A model generated the notes under the pieces. It ran no database searches and had not been told where the DNA came from. It was given only the letters and a program-made list of their open reading frames with translations. From NCBI RefSeq assembly GCF_008326425.1, contig NZ_AP018929.1, positions 2,122,875 through 2,186,874 of the forward strand: a stretch of DNA of 64,000 bases, read 5' to 3'. The translations under genes and the position numbers were made by a program. The stretch comes from Sulfuracidifex tepidarius (GTDB lineage: Archaea > Thermoproteota > Thermoprotei_A > Sulfolobales > Sulfolobaceae). This document shows positions 35,677-45,358 of the stretch, in pieces; within the stretch, counting starts at the first letter, position 1, and every line of letters starts with the position of its first letter.

Positions 35677-37293
35677 TCACTCCGGAGGTATTTCCTTGAA
35701 TATCAGTTGGGGCTCTATACCCTTCTTCTTAGTGGAGACGTAGCTCCCGACGTAAATCAGTACTCCCAACCCGTATATAGCAGCGAGGGACGCTATGGTA
35801 GGGAAGTTGATGGGGAGTAGAACTGGGTTACCCCAAGTTATAGCCAGCGCGTAGACCAGGAACCCGAAGGTGAGGAAACCTAACCACGTCACCGCGGGGA
35901 TGCCGAGGAACTTCCTCCTCACCGACGCAGGGACGGTTCCCTCATAGAGGGACTTCCTGAGGAAGGGCATGAGAGCTATGGAGAAAGCGAACACAGCGTA
36001 GCTGACCTCGAATATGACTGTCACGTCAACTATAGAGATGAAGGGGACGAAGGCGTACATCAGGACACCCGCCACTCCGAGGAGGGCGACCAGAGCTGTG
36101 GACTTCACCGGCACGTGGAGCTTCGAGTTCACGTCAGCGAACCACTCCGGAAATATCCTATCGAAGGACCAAGCGAACATGTACCTGGTCAGGGATATGA
36201 CGAGGGGAGGGTTACTGTAGAAGTTAGGCAACCAGAAGGCTATGAACATGACCAAGTACATCGCAACGTTGCCTGTGGTGATGAGGACGAAGAACGGAGT
36301 GAAAGTGGAGATTGAGGACAGAGAGCTGTACACAGGGTCACTCACCCCGTTGCAGGAAATGTAACCCCAGGAGGTGAGGAACTTCTCCCCGAACGCGTCT
36401 ATGTTCAGCTGTGTGAAGAGCACGTAGTAAGCGCCTATGAGGAGTATGGCGAGTATGACGGAGTATAACACGTTCTTCTTGACGCTCTTCATCTCACCCG
36501 ACCAGGAAGCGGGGAGGTTGTACCATGTATAGAAGTACCATATGACGGGGATCCCAAGGAAAGCGGAGAGAACAGGGTTAGGTACGAAGGAGAGGCCGTT
36601 CCCCTCGGCGTTAGCGATGACCTCATGATAGGCGTTGTGTATCCCCGTAAAGGAGGAAAGGGAGGAGGCGAACTGCGTTGGGTGGATTGTGGTGAGGAGC
36701 GCGAACATCGCCACTGTAGTGACGAGGCTTATGACCCCGCTCAACAAGACGAACTTCCACAGGGCTTTCGTGTAGAAGCTGATCAATGCACCTATCACCA
36801 CTATCGCGACCCCCGTGACGACGCTCCCTACAGTGCTGGAGAAGAAATCCCCCAACGACAGGAGGGAAGAGCTCCCGTAGTACATCCCCAGCCCTGAGAA
36901 GAGGTACGCGAACCACCTAGCTCCAAGGTAGCTGTACAGCCCCAGCGAGAGGGCGAAGGCTATGAAGAGGCCGAAGTAGTTTATGAACCCTACAGCGGGA
37001 TGGAGGGCCCTGCTGTTGAACACGTAGTCCCCGCCTGACCTGGGCATAGACACGCCTGCAACGTAGAAGAGGAACGCCATGCTCAGCGTGGGTACAAGAG
37101 TGATGACGTAAGACAAGGGCCAGTTTATCCCGGGGGCGAGCCATAACCACGATATGATGAGTATCGGAACGCCTCCCGTGACCAAGGCGAATGTAGCCAT
37201 CATAGACGACCACGGGCTCACTTCCCTTACCAGACCTGAGGACTCCCTCAGGAAGACCTTTGTTTTCTTATCGACTTCTCCCATGTGAATCAT
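35677..37293 (-). CDS. APC-superfamily amino acid/amine permease 1
   Basis: A 538-residue integral membrane protein with about 12-14 hydrophobic segments and the APC hallmark near helix 1-2 ([29 protein letters not shown]). [18 protein letters not shown] corresponds to the conserved substrate-site loop. It resembles the permease at 53894 in layout, the N-terminal ESSGLVRE(V/I)S box and the C-terminal FKEIPPE/FREIPPE. These proteins import amino acids or polyamines by proton symport. The start is ATG 37293, seven bases after GGAGG. It is the first gene of an operon with the saccharopine-dehydrogenase-like gene, suggesting that the imported compound is the latter's substrate or precursor. Confidence 0.88.
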   Translation of the reverse strand: MIHMGEVDKKTKVFLRESSGLVREVSPWSSMMATFALVTGGVPILIISWLWLAPGINWPLSYVITLVPTLSMAFLFYVAGVSMPRSGGDYVFNSRALHPAVGFINYFGLFIAFALSLGLYSYLGARWFAYLFSGLGMYYGSSSLLSLGDFFSSTVGSVVTGVAIVVIGALISFYTKALWKFVLLSGVISLVTTVAMFALLTTIHPTQFASSLSSFTGIHNAYHEVIANAEGNGLSFVPNPVLSAFLGIPVIWYFYTWYNLPASWSGEMKSVKKNVLYSVILAILLIGAYYVLFTQLNIDAFGEKFLTSWGYISCNGVSDPVYSSLSSISTFTPFFVLITTGNVAMYLVMFIAFWLPNFYSNPPLVISLTRYMFAWSFDRIFPEWFADVNSKLHVPVKSTALVALLGVAGVLMYAFVPFISIVDVTVIFEVSYAVFAFSIALMPFLRKSLYEGTVPASVRRKFLGIPAVTWLGFLTFGFLVYALAITWGNPVLLPINFPTIASLAAIYGLGVLIYVGSYVSTKKKGIEPQLIFKEIPPE

Positions 37294-37488
37294 TTTCACT
37301 CCTCCAACAAGGTATAAATATTTTAAAGTGATTAAGGTAAAAACTTTTCAAACTTTACATGGAAAGCCGTCTCTTTAATGAAAGCTTTTAGAAACTTAAT
37401 AGGACGAATTAGAAGGGAACTTCCAGAGAAAGTCCTCCTCCTCAATCAGGCGTGGGGGCGCGTAAGGTCCCCAGGTCCTAAAACCGTA

Positions 37489-37547
37489 ATAATTCATACT
37501 TCCTCAGACCTTAAAGGGAGGTCGGTATATGTCGGTCCATGAATTAT
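37489..37547. repeat. Inverted repeat ATAATTCAT/ATGAATTAT with nested hairpin
   Basis: Nine bases (37489-37497) are exactly complementary to 37539-37547. Between them GACCT (37507-37511) pairs with AGGTC (37519-37523) around TTAAAGGG. Together they make a nested stem-loop of about 59 bases. It may be a mini-element, a regulator site or a structured RNA. Confidence 0.45.
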
Positions 37548-37636
37548 GAGCTCTAAAGGATATCACGTAATTTCGTCTTGTCATTTACATTCTAAGCGAG
37601 TATAAGGTGGAGATGAAAAGCTAAGTACTGGCGAGT

Positions 37637-37705
37637 CCCCCCGTGGTAGGTCAGCGTCGTCAATTAAACTCTTAGTCCTCAACCGACGTGAACCCTACCC
37701 ACGTA
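37637..37705. repeat. Imperfect stem-loop of about 70 bases
   Basis: CGTGG...TAGG...CGTCG on the left arm pairs with CGACG...CCTA...CCACG on the right arm (separated by an A/T-rich loop of about 24 bases). It lies in a non-coding region and has no T-loop, so it is not a tRNA. Function unknown. Confidence 0.4.
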
Positions 37706-38017
37706 AGTCCATTATTATTTTCCAATGCCTTAAATAATTTTCATCGATTTTCTTTACCTTCTCTTGCGTTTTATTCTCTTTTCACTCTCTTTTCATTCCC
37801 TCCCTTACCTACCTCTCGGTTCTCTTGAAATGTAGTTAAAATCATTCCGTCTCTTTTTAATTATTATTCACAACAAAAGGAATATAAGAGGGGTAATTGT
37901 TTATTATATCAGGTGTTCAAATTGGTATGTCGAAAGTCCCAAAACCTCTTTTTTAAGTCATCCTATTTTATGAAAACCAAACTCGTACATCTTCTCGTTT
38001 TAAAGGATTAGGTGGTG

Positions 38018-39334
38018 ATGGACTTGAAGAGCTATTCTGAAGCGACAGTTGGTTCCTTGAATCTCTTCAACGAGAACAAGAAGGTAATGCCTTACGGGGT
38101 GAGCAGTAACTACAGGTTCTTCGAACCGTACCCGCTGTATATAAAGAAAGGTAAAGGGTCGAGAGTGTGGGACGTGGACGGGAACGAGTACGTGGACTAC
38201 AACTTGGGCTTCGGAGTAATGGAGGTGGGATACGGGAACGAGAGGATAGTGAGGGAAGTGTCTAAAGTGATAGAAGAGGGAACAATACTCGGCTTCGAGT
38301 ACTACAGGACGGGGGAGTTAGCGAGGGAGATATCGAGGAGGTACGGGGCTGAGATGGTCAGGTTCTCCTCCACGGGGACGGAGGCTACCATGCACTCGAT
38401 AAGGATTGCGAGGGCTTTCACGGGGAGGAAGAAGGTAGTCAAGTTCGAGGGCCATTACCACGGGAGCCACGACCAGTTACTCGTCAACGTTAACCCGCCT
38501 AACCCCAAGGGGAAGACCATGTCTTCCTTAGGCATACCCGAGGAGACAGTCGTGAACACTATAGTGGTAGACTGGAACGATATAGACGAGGTGGAGAAGG
38601 TAATGAAAGAGGACGTCGCGGCGGTTATAATGGAACCCGTGGCTATGAACATGGGCCTGATCCCGACCAAGGAGGATTTCTTGAGGGAGGTAGTGAAGAT
38701 GTCAAAGGAAGTGGGCGCTGTAGTCATCTTCGACGAGACCAAGACGGGAGGGAAGGCCTACTCAGGCGCCTCGGGAGAGTTCGGGATAAAGCCAGACCTG
38801 ATGATACTTGGAAAGTCAATAACGGGAGGTTTCCCGCTCTCTGTAATAGGGGGGAAGAGGGAGGTCATGGAGGTGATAGGACCGGGTAAGACAGCACACG
38901 GGGGGACGTATAACGCCAACCCTGTGTCAGTCGTGTCCTCCTTGGTTACACTGAAGGAAATACTGACTGAGGACGCGTTCTACCACATGCGGAGGCTGAA
39001 CAGGATGCTGGTCAAGGGATATGAGGAGATAGGAGAGGACGTAGGTATTGACGTGTCGATATCCTCTTGGGGGACCAGCGGGACAGTGTTCTTCTCGGAC
39101 GAAGTCCCAGAGAACTACAAGGAGTTCATAGCCACGGACGTGAGGAGGTGGTTTTCCTACTTCTTCGCTTGTCTTGAAGAGGGGGTGATACCGATGGGAG
39201 GTTTTAACGAACAGTGGACCTTGTCAGTAAGCCACTCGGAGGAGGACGTGAAGAGACATCTGGAGGCAGCTGAGGCGGGACTGAAGAAGGCAAAGGAAGG
39301 GGGAATGAACTTCTCCACGGACGAGTCGTTCTGA
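38018..39334 (+). CDS. Class III aminotransferase (glutamate-1-semialdehyde aminomutase-like)
   Basis: A 438-residue PLP enzyme of the class III (omega) aminotransferases. Motifs: VDGNEYVDYNLGFGVMEVGY, RFSSTGTEATMHSIRIARAFTG, EGHYHGSHD (GSA aminomutase-like), IFDETKTGG and ILGKSITGGFPLSVIGG with the PLP-binding Lys. Although most like GSA aminomutase (HemL), its position beside an amino acid permease and ureohydrolase suggests a catabolic omega-aminotransferase, for example acting on 4-aminobutyrate or putrescine; this is inference. ATG 38018 follows AGGTGG; a GTG at 38012 would add two residues. It is transcribed divergently from the permease operon. Confidence 0.85.
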   Translation: MDLKSYSEATVGSLNLFNENKKVMPYGVSSNYRFFEPYPLYIKKGKGSRVWDVDGNEYVDYNLGFGVMEVGYGNERIVREVSKVIEEGTILGFEYYRTGELAREISRRYGAEMVRFSSTGTEATMHSIRIARAFTGRKKVVKFEGHYHGSHDQLLVNVNPPNPKGKTMSSLGIPEETVVNTIVVDWNDIDEVEKVMKEDVAAVIMEPVAMNMGLIPTKEDFLREVVKMSKEVGAVVIFDETKTGGKAYSGASGEFGIKPDLMILGKSITGGFPLSVIGGKREVMEVIGPGKTAHGGTYNANPVSVVSSLVTLKEILTEDAFYHMRRLNRMLVKGYEEIGEDVGIDVSISSWGTSGTVFFSDEVPENYKEFIATDVRRWFSYFFACLEEGVIPMGGFNEQWTLSVSHSEEDVKRHLEAAEAGLKKAKEGGMNFSTDESF

Positions 39335-39857
39335 CTCTTGCGACCTTTCTATACCCGGTAAACGGCCTAGAAGGTGATGAAAATGAAAACTCGGCGTGGT
39401 GCAGTGGTGAGGTAGTCCACCAAGGCTGTCGAGAGGAAGACACGGTACTCTGATTTCAATGGGCCTCGTTATTGGTGGACAAGAGTGTAGATAGAGAAGG
39501 AAATGACATAATAGAGAGGACTCTATCGCATAGAGGACTTATTCCTTTTATAATAGTAGCACATATGTCACAAAATGACTCTTGGTAAATTCAGAACGAT
39601 TATAGCGCCTTTGTGGACGTGTTGTGTTAACGCCTCGTTAGACTACAGCCCCTTCCCTGGGCTTGTAGTCGTGTAATTCCGATCCTTTTTTAACTCAAGA
39701 ACTGCCAGGCCATGACCAGAGCAAACTTTCCCCGATCTTTCTAAAAAGGCCTAATTTCATGTACGTGAATAAAAACGTCTTTCATGTCCTTCAGTATGTC
39801 TATAGAGTAATAATACTATCCATTATAACCTTCTACACGTAGCAAAAAAGATCAAAA
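39335..39857. other. Intergenic region, no gene recognised
   Basis: About 520 bases. I tested 39396-39460 for tRNA or C/D-box RNA features and did not find them. No conserved frame or repeat seen. Confidence 0.4.
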
Positions 39858-40442
39858 TTAAGGCTGAGGCCTACCTTCTATGTCGACGACGTAGTTCCCC
39901 TTCCTACCCCTTACGAAAAACACTTGGCCGTTGACAGTGTTCACCTCGATCTGGTAACCATTCTGCATCAAGACGTTAACCAGTTGCATGTGTTCAGGGC
40001 TTCCTCCCTGAGGGAATTGAGGGACAGGATGATACATTGGTTGCGTAGGTTGTGGAGACTGAGGCTGCGTTAACTGCGGCATAGACGATTGATATCCCTG
40101 TGCAGTAGGATATGGGGGCATAGGGCGTGGGAATTGCTGTGGGGCCTGCGGTGGCTGCATTGAAGGTTGTGAGGGCGCGGGGCCTCCGGGCTGGTTGAAC
40201 AACGGTTCAGCTATGTTCATCAGCTCCCACTCCAGCCTTCCGTGAGTTATCAACCTCACCGCGCCCCAGTCGTTGAACACTTCCACTTCTCCGTGTTCCT
40301 CTCCTCTCCTAACTAAGACCTTGAAACCGTTGTCCCTAGGTTCGTCCCTGACCACTTCGAACCCGTTGCTCTGCAACTCCCCTGTTAACCTGTCGTGTAT
40401 CGCGTTCACGTCCGTGTTGTCCATCTGAAAGGTTTTTTCCAT
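39858..40442 (-). CDS. Hypothetical protein with Pro/Gln-rich centre
   Basis: A 194-residue protein in three parts: an N-terminal alpha/beta domain (~1-80, HDRLTGELQSNGFEVVRDEP, then VEVFNDWGAVRLITHGR), a Pro/Gln-rich linker (~85-150, many PQ, QPT and PMP units) and a small C-terminal domain (~150-194) with a repeat-like GYQIEVNTVNGQVFFVRGRKG. No membrane segment or signal peptide. The linker suggests two domains that work together or bind a partner. I do not recognise the family. ATG 40442 is used; ATG 40424 is an alternative. Codon use matches the neighbours. Confidence 0.65.
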   Translation of the reverse strand: MEKTFQMDNTDVNAIHDRLTGELQSNGFEVVRDEPRDNGFKVLVRRGEEHGEVEVFNDWGAVRLITHGRLEWELMNIAEPLFNQPGGPAPSQPSMQPPQAPQQFPRPMPPYPTAQGYQSSMPQLTQPQSPQPTQPMYHPVPQFPQGGSPEHMQLVNVLMQNGYQIEVNTVNGQVFFVRGRKGNYVVDIEGRPQP

Positions 40443-40636
40443 CTTGGGTCACTATCCATTGTGCTCAATTACTATTAAACCTTCCTGTAGCTATATAAAA
40501 AATATATATATATTCTAATAGAGTTAATTAAATGATCGGTGGAGGAAAAAGGGGCTATATCCAGACAATGACAAAAGGACAGGGTTAATGATAATGCTTA
40601 AGTCACATGTAGTCCTAAAAAAGGGTTGAAGCCAAA

Positions 40637-41312
40637 CGGGAGTGCCCTCATGGAGTCACCTTATTCGAGGACATGTAGTAAAAATATTGGTATAGGGTAG
40701 AAATCTCTTCTTTTAGGGATGTGGTGGCCCTCGACTAGATTTGGGGCTGGAGGACCAAGGGAGTCCAGAGAAGAGCCATGTGCAGGTAGCGAGATCCTTT
40801 TGAGTGATAAGGTGGACCTCTTACTCAATCTACCAAGTCCTAGACAACCACGTATAGCAGTTTACGAGGATTCCTGCTGTCTAAATGTTTTCATCTAGTA
40901 CCGCCTAGAAATAAAATTTATCTATTTTATGGTGAGAAGGTCTTCCAACCTATAGCTAATTATTTGATCTCTATCCTGTCGTTATTAAATTATTTTTAAG
41001 GTCACGTAAACCTGCAAGGGTTTTCCGATAAGAACTACACGTGATAGGAAAGAGACGCACCTATACTGTAGAGAGGTACGACTCCTACTCAAGCCCCACT
41101 TGTCCAGATTGGCTGGGGACAGGAGCGGTAAACAGGGGCAGGAGGACATGGGTCGCAGCCTGTCCCTGCTTAACGTGGTTTACCCCGTCTGTCCTCACAC
41201 GAGTGGCCTCCTGGGCCAAGCCTACCTTTGGGAGTACAGTATATCAGAGATGCTCTCATATAATTTTACAGACATGTCTCGAATAAGGTGACTGCGTGAG
41301 AACACTCCCACG
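40637..41312 (+). mobile_element. IS1-like element, internally deleted relic
   Basis: Both ends match the larger copy at 46935-48095. Left: GGGAGTGCCCTCAT, TTATTCGAG, GTAAAAATAT, GGTAGAAATCTCTTCTTTTA. Right: CAGTATATCAGAGAT, ATTTTACAGACATGTCTCGA, GAACACTCCC. Between them only the end of the transposase survives (41041-41240, for example SYSSPTCPDWLGT), and a non-coding element is inserted at 40856-41036. The relic lies beside the 3' end of the cas operon; its full-length relative lies beside the 5' end. Confidence 0.7.
40856..41036. repeat. Non-coding element copy 2, inserted into the IS1-like relic
   Basis: Comparison with the uninterrupted IS1-like copy (AACCACGT|CGTCGGAAAG in transposase sense) shows about 180 extra bases here, flanked by CACGT on both sides. 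CACGT is therefore a probable 5-bp target duplication. The insert matches 32805-33060, showing that it moved as a unit. Confidence 0.65.
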
Positions 41313-41945
41313 TCATGAGATAAACTTCTTATATTCCAATATTAATAGGTTCCTGTTCCCCCCTCCCCTGTGTGCGTTAGCAGTGTAAGTATCGCATACC
41401 ATTAATGGGCCTAATATTATCGGGTATAAGTAGAACTTTTCGTTGTTTATCTTCATAAACCATGATGCGACGTCTTCTGGGGTTATGAGTTTTCTATCCA
41501 GGTTGACGCTGATGCCTATTTCCTTTGCGACCTCGTTTATATCGTCTAAGCATTCCTCATTAAACTCAAAGTTATGTAATTTTTTGTATTCTTCTGATCT
41601 TATAAGCTCAAGACCCCTCTCAACCATTGCCTGGTGGTGGCTCATTGAAGAGAGGGCCGCTATGTCCCTGAGTTCGCTGTTACAACACCCTCTTATCATA
41701 GAGCTTACAATATATCCGCTGTAAAACTCGTGACCGTAGTAAGACGTGGTATAAGCCTTTGAGGCTTTACCTACGTCATGAAAGGCTACTGCTATTTCGA
41801 TGTTCTTCTTCACAGTACTTATCTCTACACCAGTCCTGTGAGAAAGTATCGGGTTGATGTAAGCGAAGTTCCTCCTGAAGCAGTCCAAAGTCCCGAGAGC
41901 GTGGTCCTTAAAAGTCTCCTGTCCAAAAAATGCCCAACAAGTCAT
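41313..41945 (-). CDS. cas3'': Cas3'' HD nuclease of type I-A CRISPR-Cas
   Basis: A 210-residue HD-domain nuclease, the separate Cas3'' subunit that degrades target DNA with the Cas3' helicase. HD motifs: DHALGTLD, AVAFHDVGKAS (His-Asp with the conserved Lys), YGHEFYSGYI and SMSHHQAM. It is the last gene of the operon; its start overlaps the cas3' stop by four bases (ATGA). Its 3' end lies next to an IS1-like relic, which may have removed further genes. Length is normal for I-A. Confidence 0.88.
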   Translation of the reverse strand: MTCWAFFGQETFKDHALGTLDCFRRNFAYINPILSHRTGVEISTVKKNIEIAVAFHDVGKASKAYTTSYYGHEFYSGYIVSSMIRGCCNSELRDIAALSSMSHHQAMVERGLELIRSEEYKKLHNFEFNEECLDDINEVAKEIGISVNLDRKLITPEDVASWFMKINNEKFYLYPIILGPLMVCDTYTANAHRGGGNRNLLILEYKKFIS

Positions 41946-43597
41946 TTCAACCTTAACCCCTTTTTGCTATCGTAATACTCTCTTTTAACCTTTAAGCCAA
42001 GGAGTATTTTCCTATCATAAGTCACCTTCCTGTACTTCCTGCACAAGTCCTTCCAATCCCTAAATTCTATATACCCCTCAACTACTTCTACTTTATCCGT
42101 AGAGCCGTCGCTACCGTACTTCTCAAAGAAAGCCAAAACCTTATTACCTTCTCTTTCTAAAGGGGCTTTGTCTACCATCTCCCCATTGAAGGGTATCAAG
42201 TCTTCCTGAGAGTCCGGTTTATCAACTGCTAAGTTTATTATGAAGGAGTTCGTTAGCGTACAGTACTTGTCGAGGAGGTAGTCCAGATCCTTTCTAGTCA
42301 GAAAAGGGTTAATGCTTATCTTATCGAGCTCCTCAAAGAGCCTGCGGTTTATTTCGGGTTTTGTCATTATATTATCCATCACCTCAGCGTACCCCTTCTT
42401 GCCGTAGCACCCGTAAGGGTCTTTTAAGCAGACGTCATTACCCTTCAAAGCTTTAAGTGTGCTATCAACTTCGCTCTTATCATAAGGGGCGTAGTCCCCA
42501 CTCGTCCATATATATAATTTACCTCCCTCCTTTTCGTTCCTCCTCAAAAGCCTGCCGACACGCTGGACTATTGACGGTAAGGGCGCTTGCTCGGTTATCA
42601 TTACGTCAGATGACATGTCAACTCCTACCTCAATCACTTGTGTAGAAATTATCAATTGGCACTCGTCTAGGTCGATCTTCTTTCTATCTGAGACCTTAAA
42701 CCTTGAATGTATTAAGCAAGGGTTTAGGTCTCTCAGTTTTTCGTAAATTGAAATGGCCTTATCTACAGTGTTTACGACTATTACTGTCCTGCCGTCAATG
42801 TACTTTGAAAAATCGCCTTGATCAATAAACCTTACATCTATATCGGGGACTTTGACTTCATCTTTCACTTCAACTACTTTATACTTCGCTTTGCCCGCAT
42901 TGCACTCGTATTCTCCTTCTTCTCCTAATCCTCTGCATTCCCTGTTTTTCACTGAGTCGCCGTAATTCCTTACCACAGAGACCTTCACTACGTCCTTCGC
43001 GTTGTTTATTACCTCTTCCTCAAGGCCCCTGTTCGGCGTAGCTGAGGAAAGGACGAAGTTCACTCCGGTTTTTGATAAATGGTTGATAGCCCCTATTAAC
43101 GAAGTCCAACTGTTACCTTCGTTCATTAGGTGGAACTCATCGAAATGTACAAGGGAAGTATATATGGAGAACCTGGGTAAATCGTAATGTCCGTGGACCG
43201 AAAAAGGCTCCCCTACACTAGCCTTATAGAGGTTGAGGAGGAACGAGTCGTAAGTAGTTATAACGAACTTTGCTAAGAAATTTGGGGACCTTAGTTCTGA
43301 AGGTGCAAAGGAGTATTGTACTGCGTACTTTAAACTGGCAGACCTCTTAGCTATGTCCTCTACCAAAGACCTGGTAGGTACTACGTGTATTAGCCTGCTG
43401 AAGTTCGACGTACTGTGAGTAGATAACCACTTCGCTAACTCTATTGAGAGAGTAGTTTTACCATATCCCGTGGGGAAGTTTAAGATGAAGTTTAAGTCCC
43501 TGCACTCAGTGAAGCCGTTGCCATCTTTACAGTCCATCAATTCGAGGACTTTCCTAATACCTTCCCTAAGGTGAGTAAAGTCTTTGCTTAACGGCAA
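41942..43597 (-). CDS. cas3': Cas3' helicase of type I-A CRISPR-Cas
   Basis: A 551-residue superfamily 2 helicase. Walker A is NFPTGYGKTTLS, Walker B is the DEAH-box variant VHFDEFHLMNEG, motif III is VLSSATP and motif VI is VQRVGRLLRRN. It unwinds DNA for the HD nuclease encoded next. A Cys-containing insert near residues 220-250 (RECRGLGEEGEYECNAGKAKY) is not a helicase motif; the same Cys/charged style recurs in the cas7 product. The start ATG 43597 overlaps the upstream cas8a gene by 32 bases. Confidence 0.9.
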   Translation of the reverse strand: MPLSKDFTHLREGIRKVLELMDCKDGNGFTECRDLNFILNFPTGYGKTTLSIELAKWLSTHSTSNFSRLIHVVPTRSLVEDIAKRSASLKYAVQYSFAPSELRSPNFLAKFVITTYDSFLLNLYKASVGEPFSVHGHYDLPRFSIYTSLVHFDEFHLMNEGNSWTSLIGAINHLSKTGVNFVLSSATPNRGLEEEVINNAKDVVKVSVVRNYGDSVKNRECRGLGEEGEYECNAGKAKYKVVEVKDEVKVPDIDVRFIDQGDFSKYIDGRTVIVVNTVDKAISIYEKLRDLNPCLIHSRFKVSDRKKIDLDECQLIISTQVIEVGVDMSSDVMITEQAPLPSIVQRVGRLLRRNEKEGGKLYIWTSGDYAPYDKSEVDSTLKALKGNDVCLKDPYGCYGKKGYAEVMDNIMTKPEINRRLFEELDKISINPFLTRKDLDYLLDKYCTLTNSFIINLAVDKPDSQEDLIPFNGEMVDKAPLEREGNKVLAFFEKYGSDGSTDKVEVVEGYIEFRDWKDLCRKYRKVTYDRKILLGLKVKREYYDSKKGLRLK

Positions 43598-44546
43598 GGC
43601 TTATCCCTTCTTTAAGCCTCTTCACCATTCTCGGCGTAATGAAGCCAAAAGCTTCGTCCTTTAAATAGGTGTCCCTGGCTATAAAGTAAGCTACCTGCTC
43701 TGGAGAAACACTACCACTAACGGCTTCAAAAACGTAGTTAGCTATCTTATTAAATACGTCGGTGGAACTATGGTCGTCAACCAACTTCTGGTCGTTGAGT
43801 AACCTAAGGTACCTTTCTTTGTCTTTCTCGTCCTTGCTGTTAACGTTCTTCCATACCCTAATTATAGGCTCTATTGAACCAAAAGTGTCATCTTCAATTA
43901 TTTCTCCCCTGTGATTACTGAGTTTTAGGACTACTAACTTTTGGCAAACGTTATCACTGTAATGCATTGCAAACAGGAAGACCCTGCCCATGTGGGACAG
44001 CTTATCAATATTCCTAGCTTTAATCCTCTCTTCAGATATCAAGTTCCTGCATGCTTGGTACTCCATTATAGTATCTACCGGGGCAATACCTATAACGTCC
44101 GTTTTTTTAACCCTGTAGTGGAAGACAGTAAATAAGCCTAAAGCTATCCAAGCCAGGAGTGCGGACTGCTTAGAGATCTCGATGCTCTTCTTTTTCTTTC
44201 CTCCGCCGTTCCACCCGCCGTACCACCTCTCAGCCTCCATTAATTCGGGTAAAAGGAGCGTGTAGGAGTAGTCCTCTTTATCGTCATTAAAGAAGTCCTC
44301 CACCACTTTCCCTGCGTCTTCCTCAAGGATGTAGGAAGTTTGCTCCTTAAATTTACTGCTGGACTTCTTAACCAAGCTAGCTGATCTGGTTTCCCTGAAC
44401 TTCTTCAGCACATCTTCTAAGTTCCCCACATTTTCTAATTCCGCAATATCGCCCTTTATTTTGAAACTGGCCCCCGTCTCCAGTAATGCGCTCACTGTCA
44501 AGTCTCTTGCCAAGTAACCCATTGGTGGTAATTTTATTTCAGCCAT
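43566..44546 (-). CDS. cas8a: Cas8a-type large subunit of type I-A Cascade
   Basis: A 326-residue protein in the position of Cas8a2/Csa4, between cas5 and cas3'. The sequence is divergent, as usual for this subunit; I see no catalytic motif. It starts MAEIKLPPMGYLARDL and has a Lys/Ser-rich middle (KSSSKFKEQTSY) and a hydrophobic stretch (SALLAWIALGLFTVFHYR). Large subunits bind the PAM and help recruit Cas3. The call rests mainly on operon position and size. ATG 44546 overlaps the cas5 stop (shared ATGGCTGAAATAA). Confidence 0.7.
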   Translation of the reverse strand: MAEIKLPPMGYLARDLTVSALLETGASFKIKGDIAELENVGNLEDVLKKFRETRSASLVKKSSSKFKEQTSYILEEDAGKVVEDFFNDDKEDYSYTLLLPELMEAERWYGGWNGGGKKKKSIEISKQSALLAWIALGLFTVFHYRVKKTDVIGIAPVDTIMEYQACRNLISEERIKARNIDKLSHMGRVFLFAMHYSDNVCQKLVVLKLSNHRGEIIEDDTFGSIEPIIRVWKNVNSKDEKDKERYLRLLNDQKLVDDHSSTDVFNKIANYVFEAVSGSVSPEQVAYFIARDTYLKDEAFGFITPRMVKRLKEGISLAVKQRLYSP

Positions 44547-45358
44547 TTCCCTAACCCCTCCTTTACCGTTATCAAGTATTTATCTCCAAGCTTAAAGACA
44601 GTACATTCTTCGCTTACTTTACCTTTGAGCTTAACGTAACCCCCTATTAGAGGGCCGTGAGAAGGTATCCAGAACTCGTCTTCAATTCCCCCAACAGGCT
44701 CTTTAGAAAGGTTGTACGCGTTTGACACAGAGAGCTTATACGGCTCCATCCCCTCGACGTCTTGGATGCACACCTTGGGTACAAAGAAATTAGTGTAAAC
44801 CTCGAAATCAGTGGAAACCCCTTCTGTCCCAACGTCGACTGCGTCTACGACCTTTACGTCGGTAATAGTTACAATAGACTCCTTATTACCTAAAGAAACT
44901 ATTTGCCAAGCGTACTCGGATACCTGTTCTGCCTTATCCTTAACTAAAACCGCTATTGAAAACCTGACGTCCTCAGCGTAGGTCTTCCCAAAGGCGGAGA
45001 CCCCGAACCACTCTATTAAATTATCGATCTCTTTATCTTTCTCTTTCCTTGTCCTCTTCCTGTACTTATCTTGCCTATAGGAAACTCTCTGCTCCCTCAA
45101 AATGTCTGCATAGTGCAGTAACCTAGGCTCATCAGCACCATATGCAACCCAAAAAATATAGGGCTTATAATCATTAATGAACTCCTCAGTACAAGAAGTC
45201 CCGTTCTTCACGGCATAGCTACTGCAATAACCCCTGCTTAAGGCCCCCAATACCGTGGAGATTGGAACGTAAGGATAAGAGCTACCTCCGGCAGAAGCCT
45301 TTGGTGCCCTTACAGAAAAACCCCAGTGGTGCAACCCTGAGACTAAAACGCCTTTCAT
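44534..45358 (-). CDS. cas5: Cas5a subunit of type I-A Cascade
   Basis: A 274-residue Cas5. The N-terminus MKGVLVSGLHHWGFSVRAPKASAGGSSYP (first ferredoxin-like strand and substrate loop) is typical of crenarchaeal Cas5a, as is PISTVLGALSRGYC. Cas5 caps the 5' handle of the crRNA in the interference complex. An additional segment of about 30 residues (~100-125, REQRVSYRQDKYRKRTRKEKD) is rich in basic residues. The start shares ATGA with the cas7 stop. Length is slightly above typical (~240). Confidence 0.85.
   Translation of the reverse strand: MKGVLVSGLHHWGFSVRAPKASAGGSSYPYVPISTVLGALSRGYCSSYAVKNGTSCTEEFINDYKPYIFWVAYGADEPRLLHYADILREQRVSYRQDKYRKRTRKEKDKEIDNLIEWFGVSAFGKTYAEDVRFSIAVLVKDKAEQVSEYAWQIVSLGNKESIVTITDVKVVDAVDVGTEGVSTDFEVYTNFFVPKVCIQDVEGMEPYKLSVSNAYNLSKEPVGGIEDEFWIPSHGPLIGGYVKLKGKVSEECTVFKLGDKYLITVKEGLGKWLK

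Larger units (their letters stand above)
37294..38011. other. Long divergent intergenic region with two hairpin-forming segments
   Basis: About 720 bases between the permease operon and the aminotransferase gene. No coding frame seen. It contains the inverted repeats at 37489-37547 and 37637-37705 listed separately and a pyrimidine-rich run (37745-37840), and ends with the A/T-rich promoter region of the aminotransferase gene. Confidence 0.5.

Noticed and set aside
39396-39470. Possible tRNA or C/D-box RNA (GGCGTGGTGCAGTGG segment)
   Set aside because: No cloverleaf, T loop or paired C/D boxes could be built.
41041-41291. Short protein genes at 41041-41286 and 41100-41291
   Set aside because: They are remnants of the IS1-like transposase 3' end and element end, not genes.
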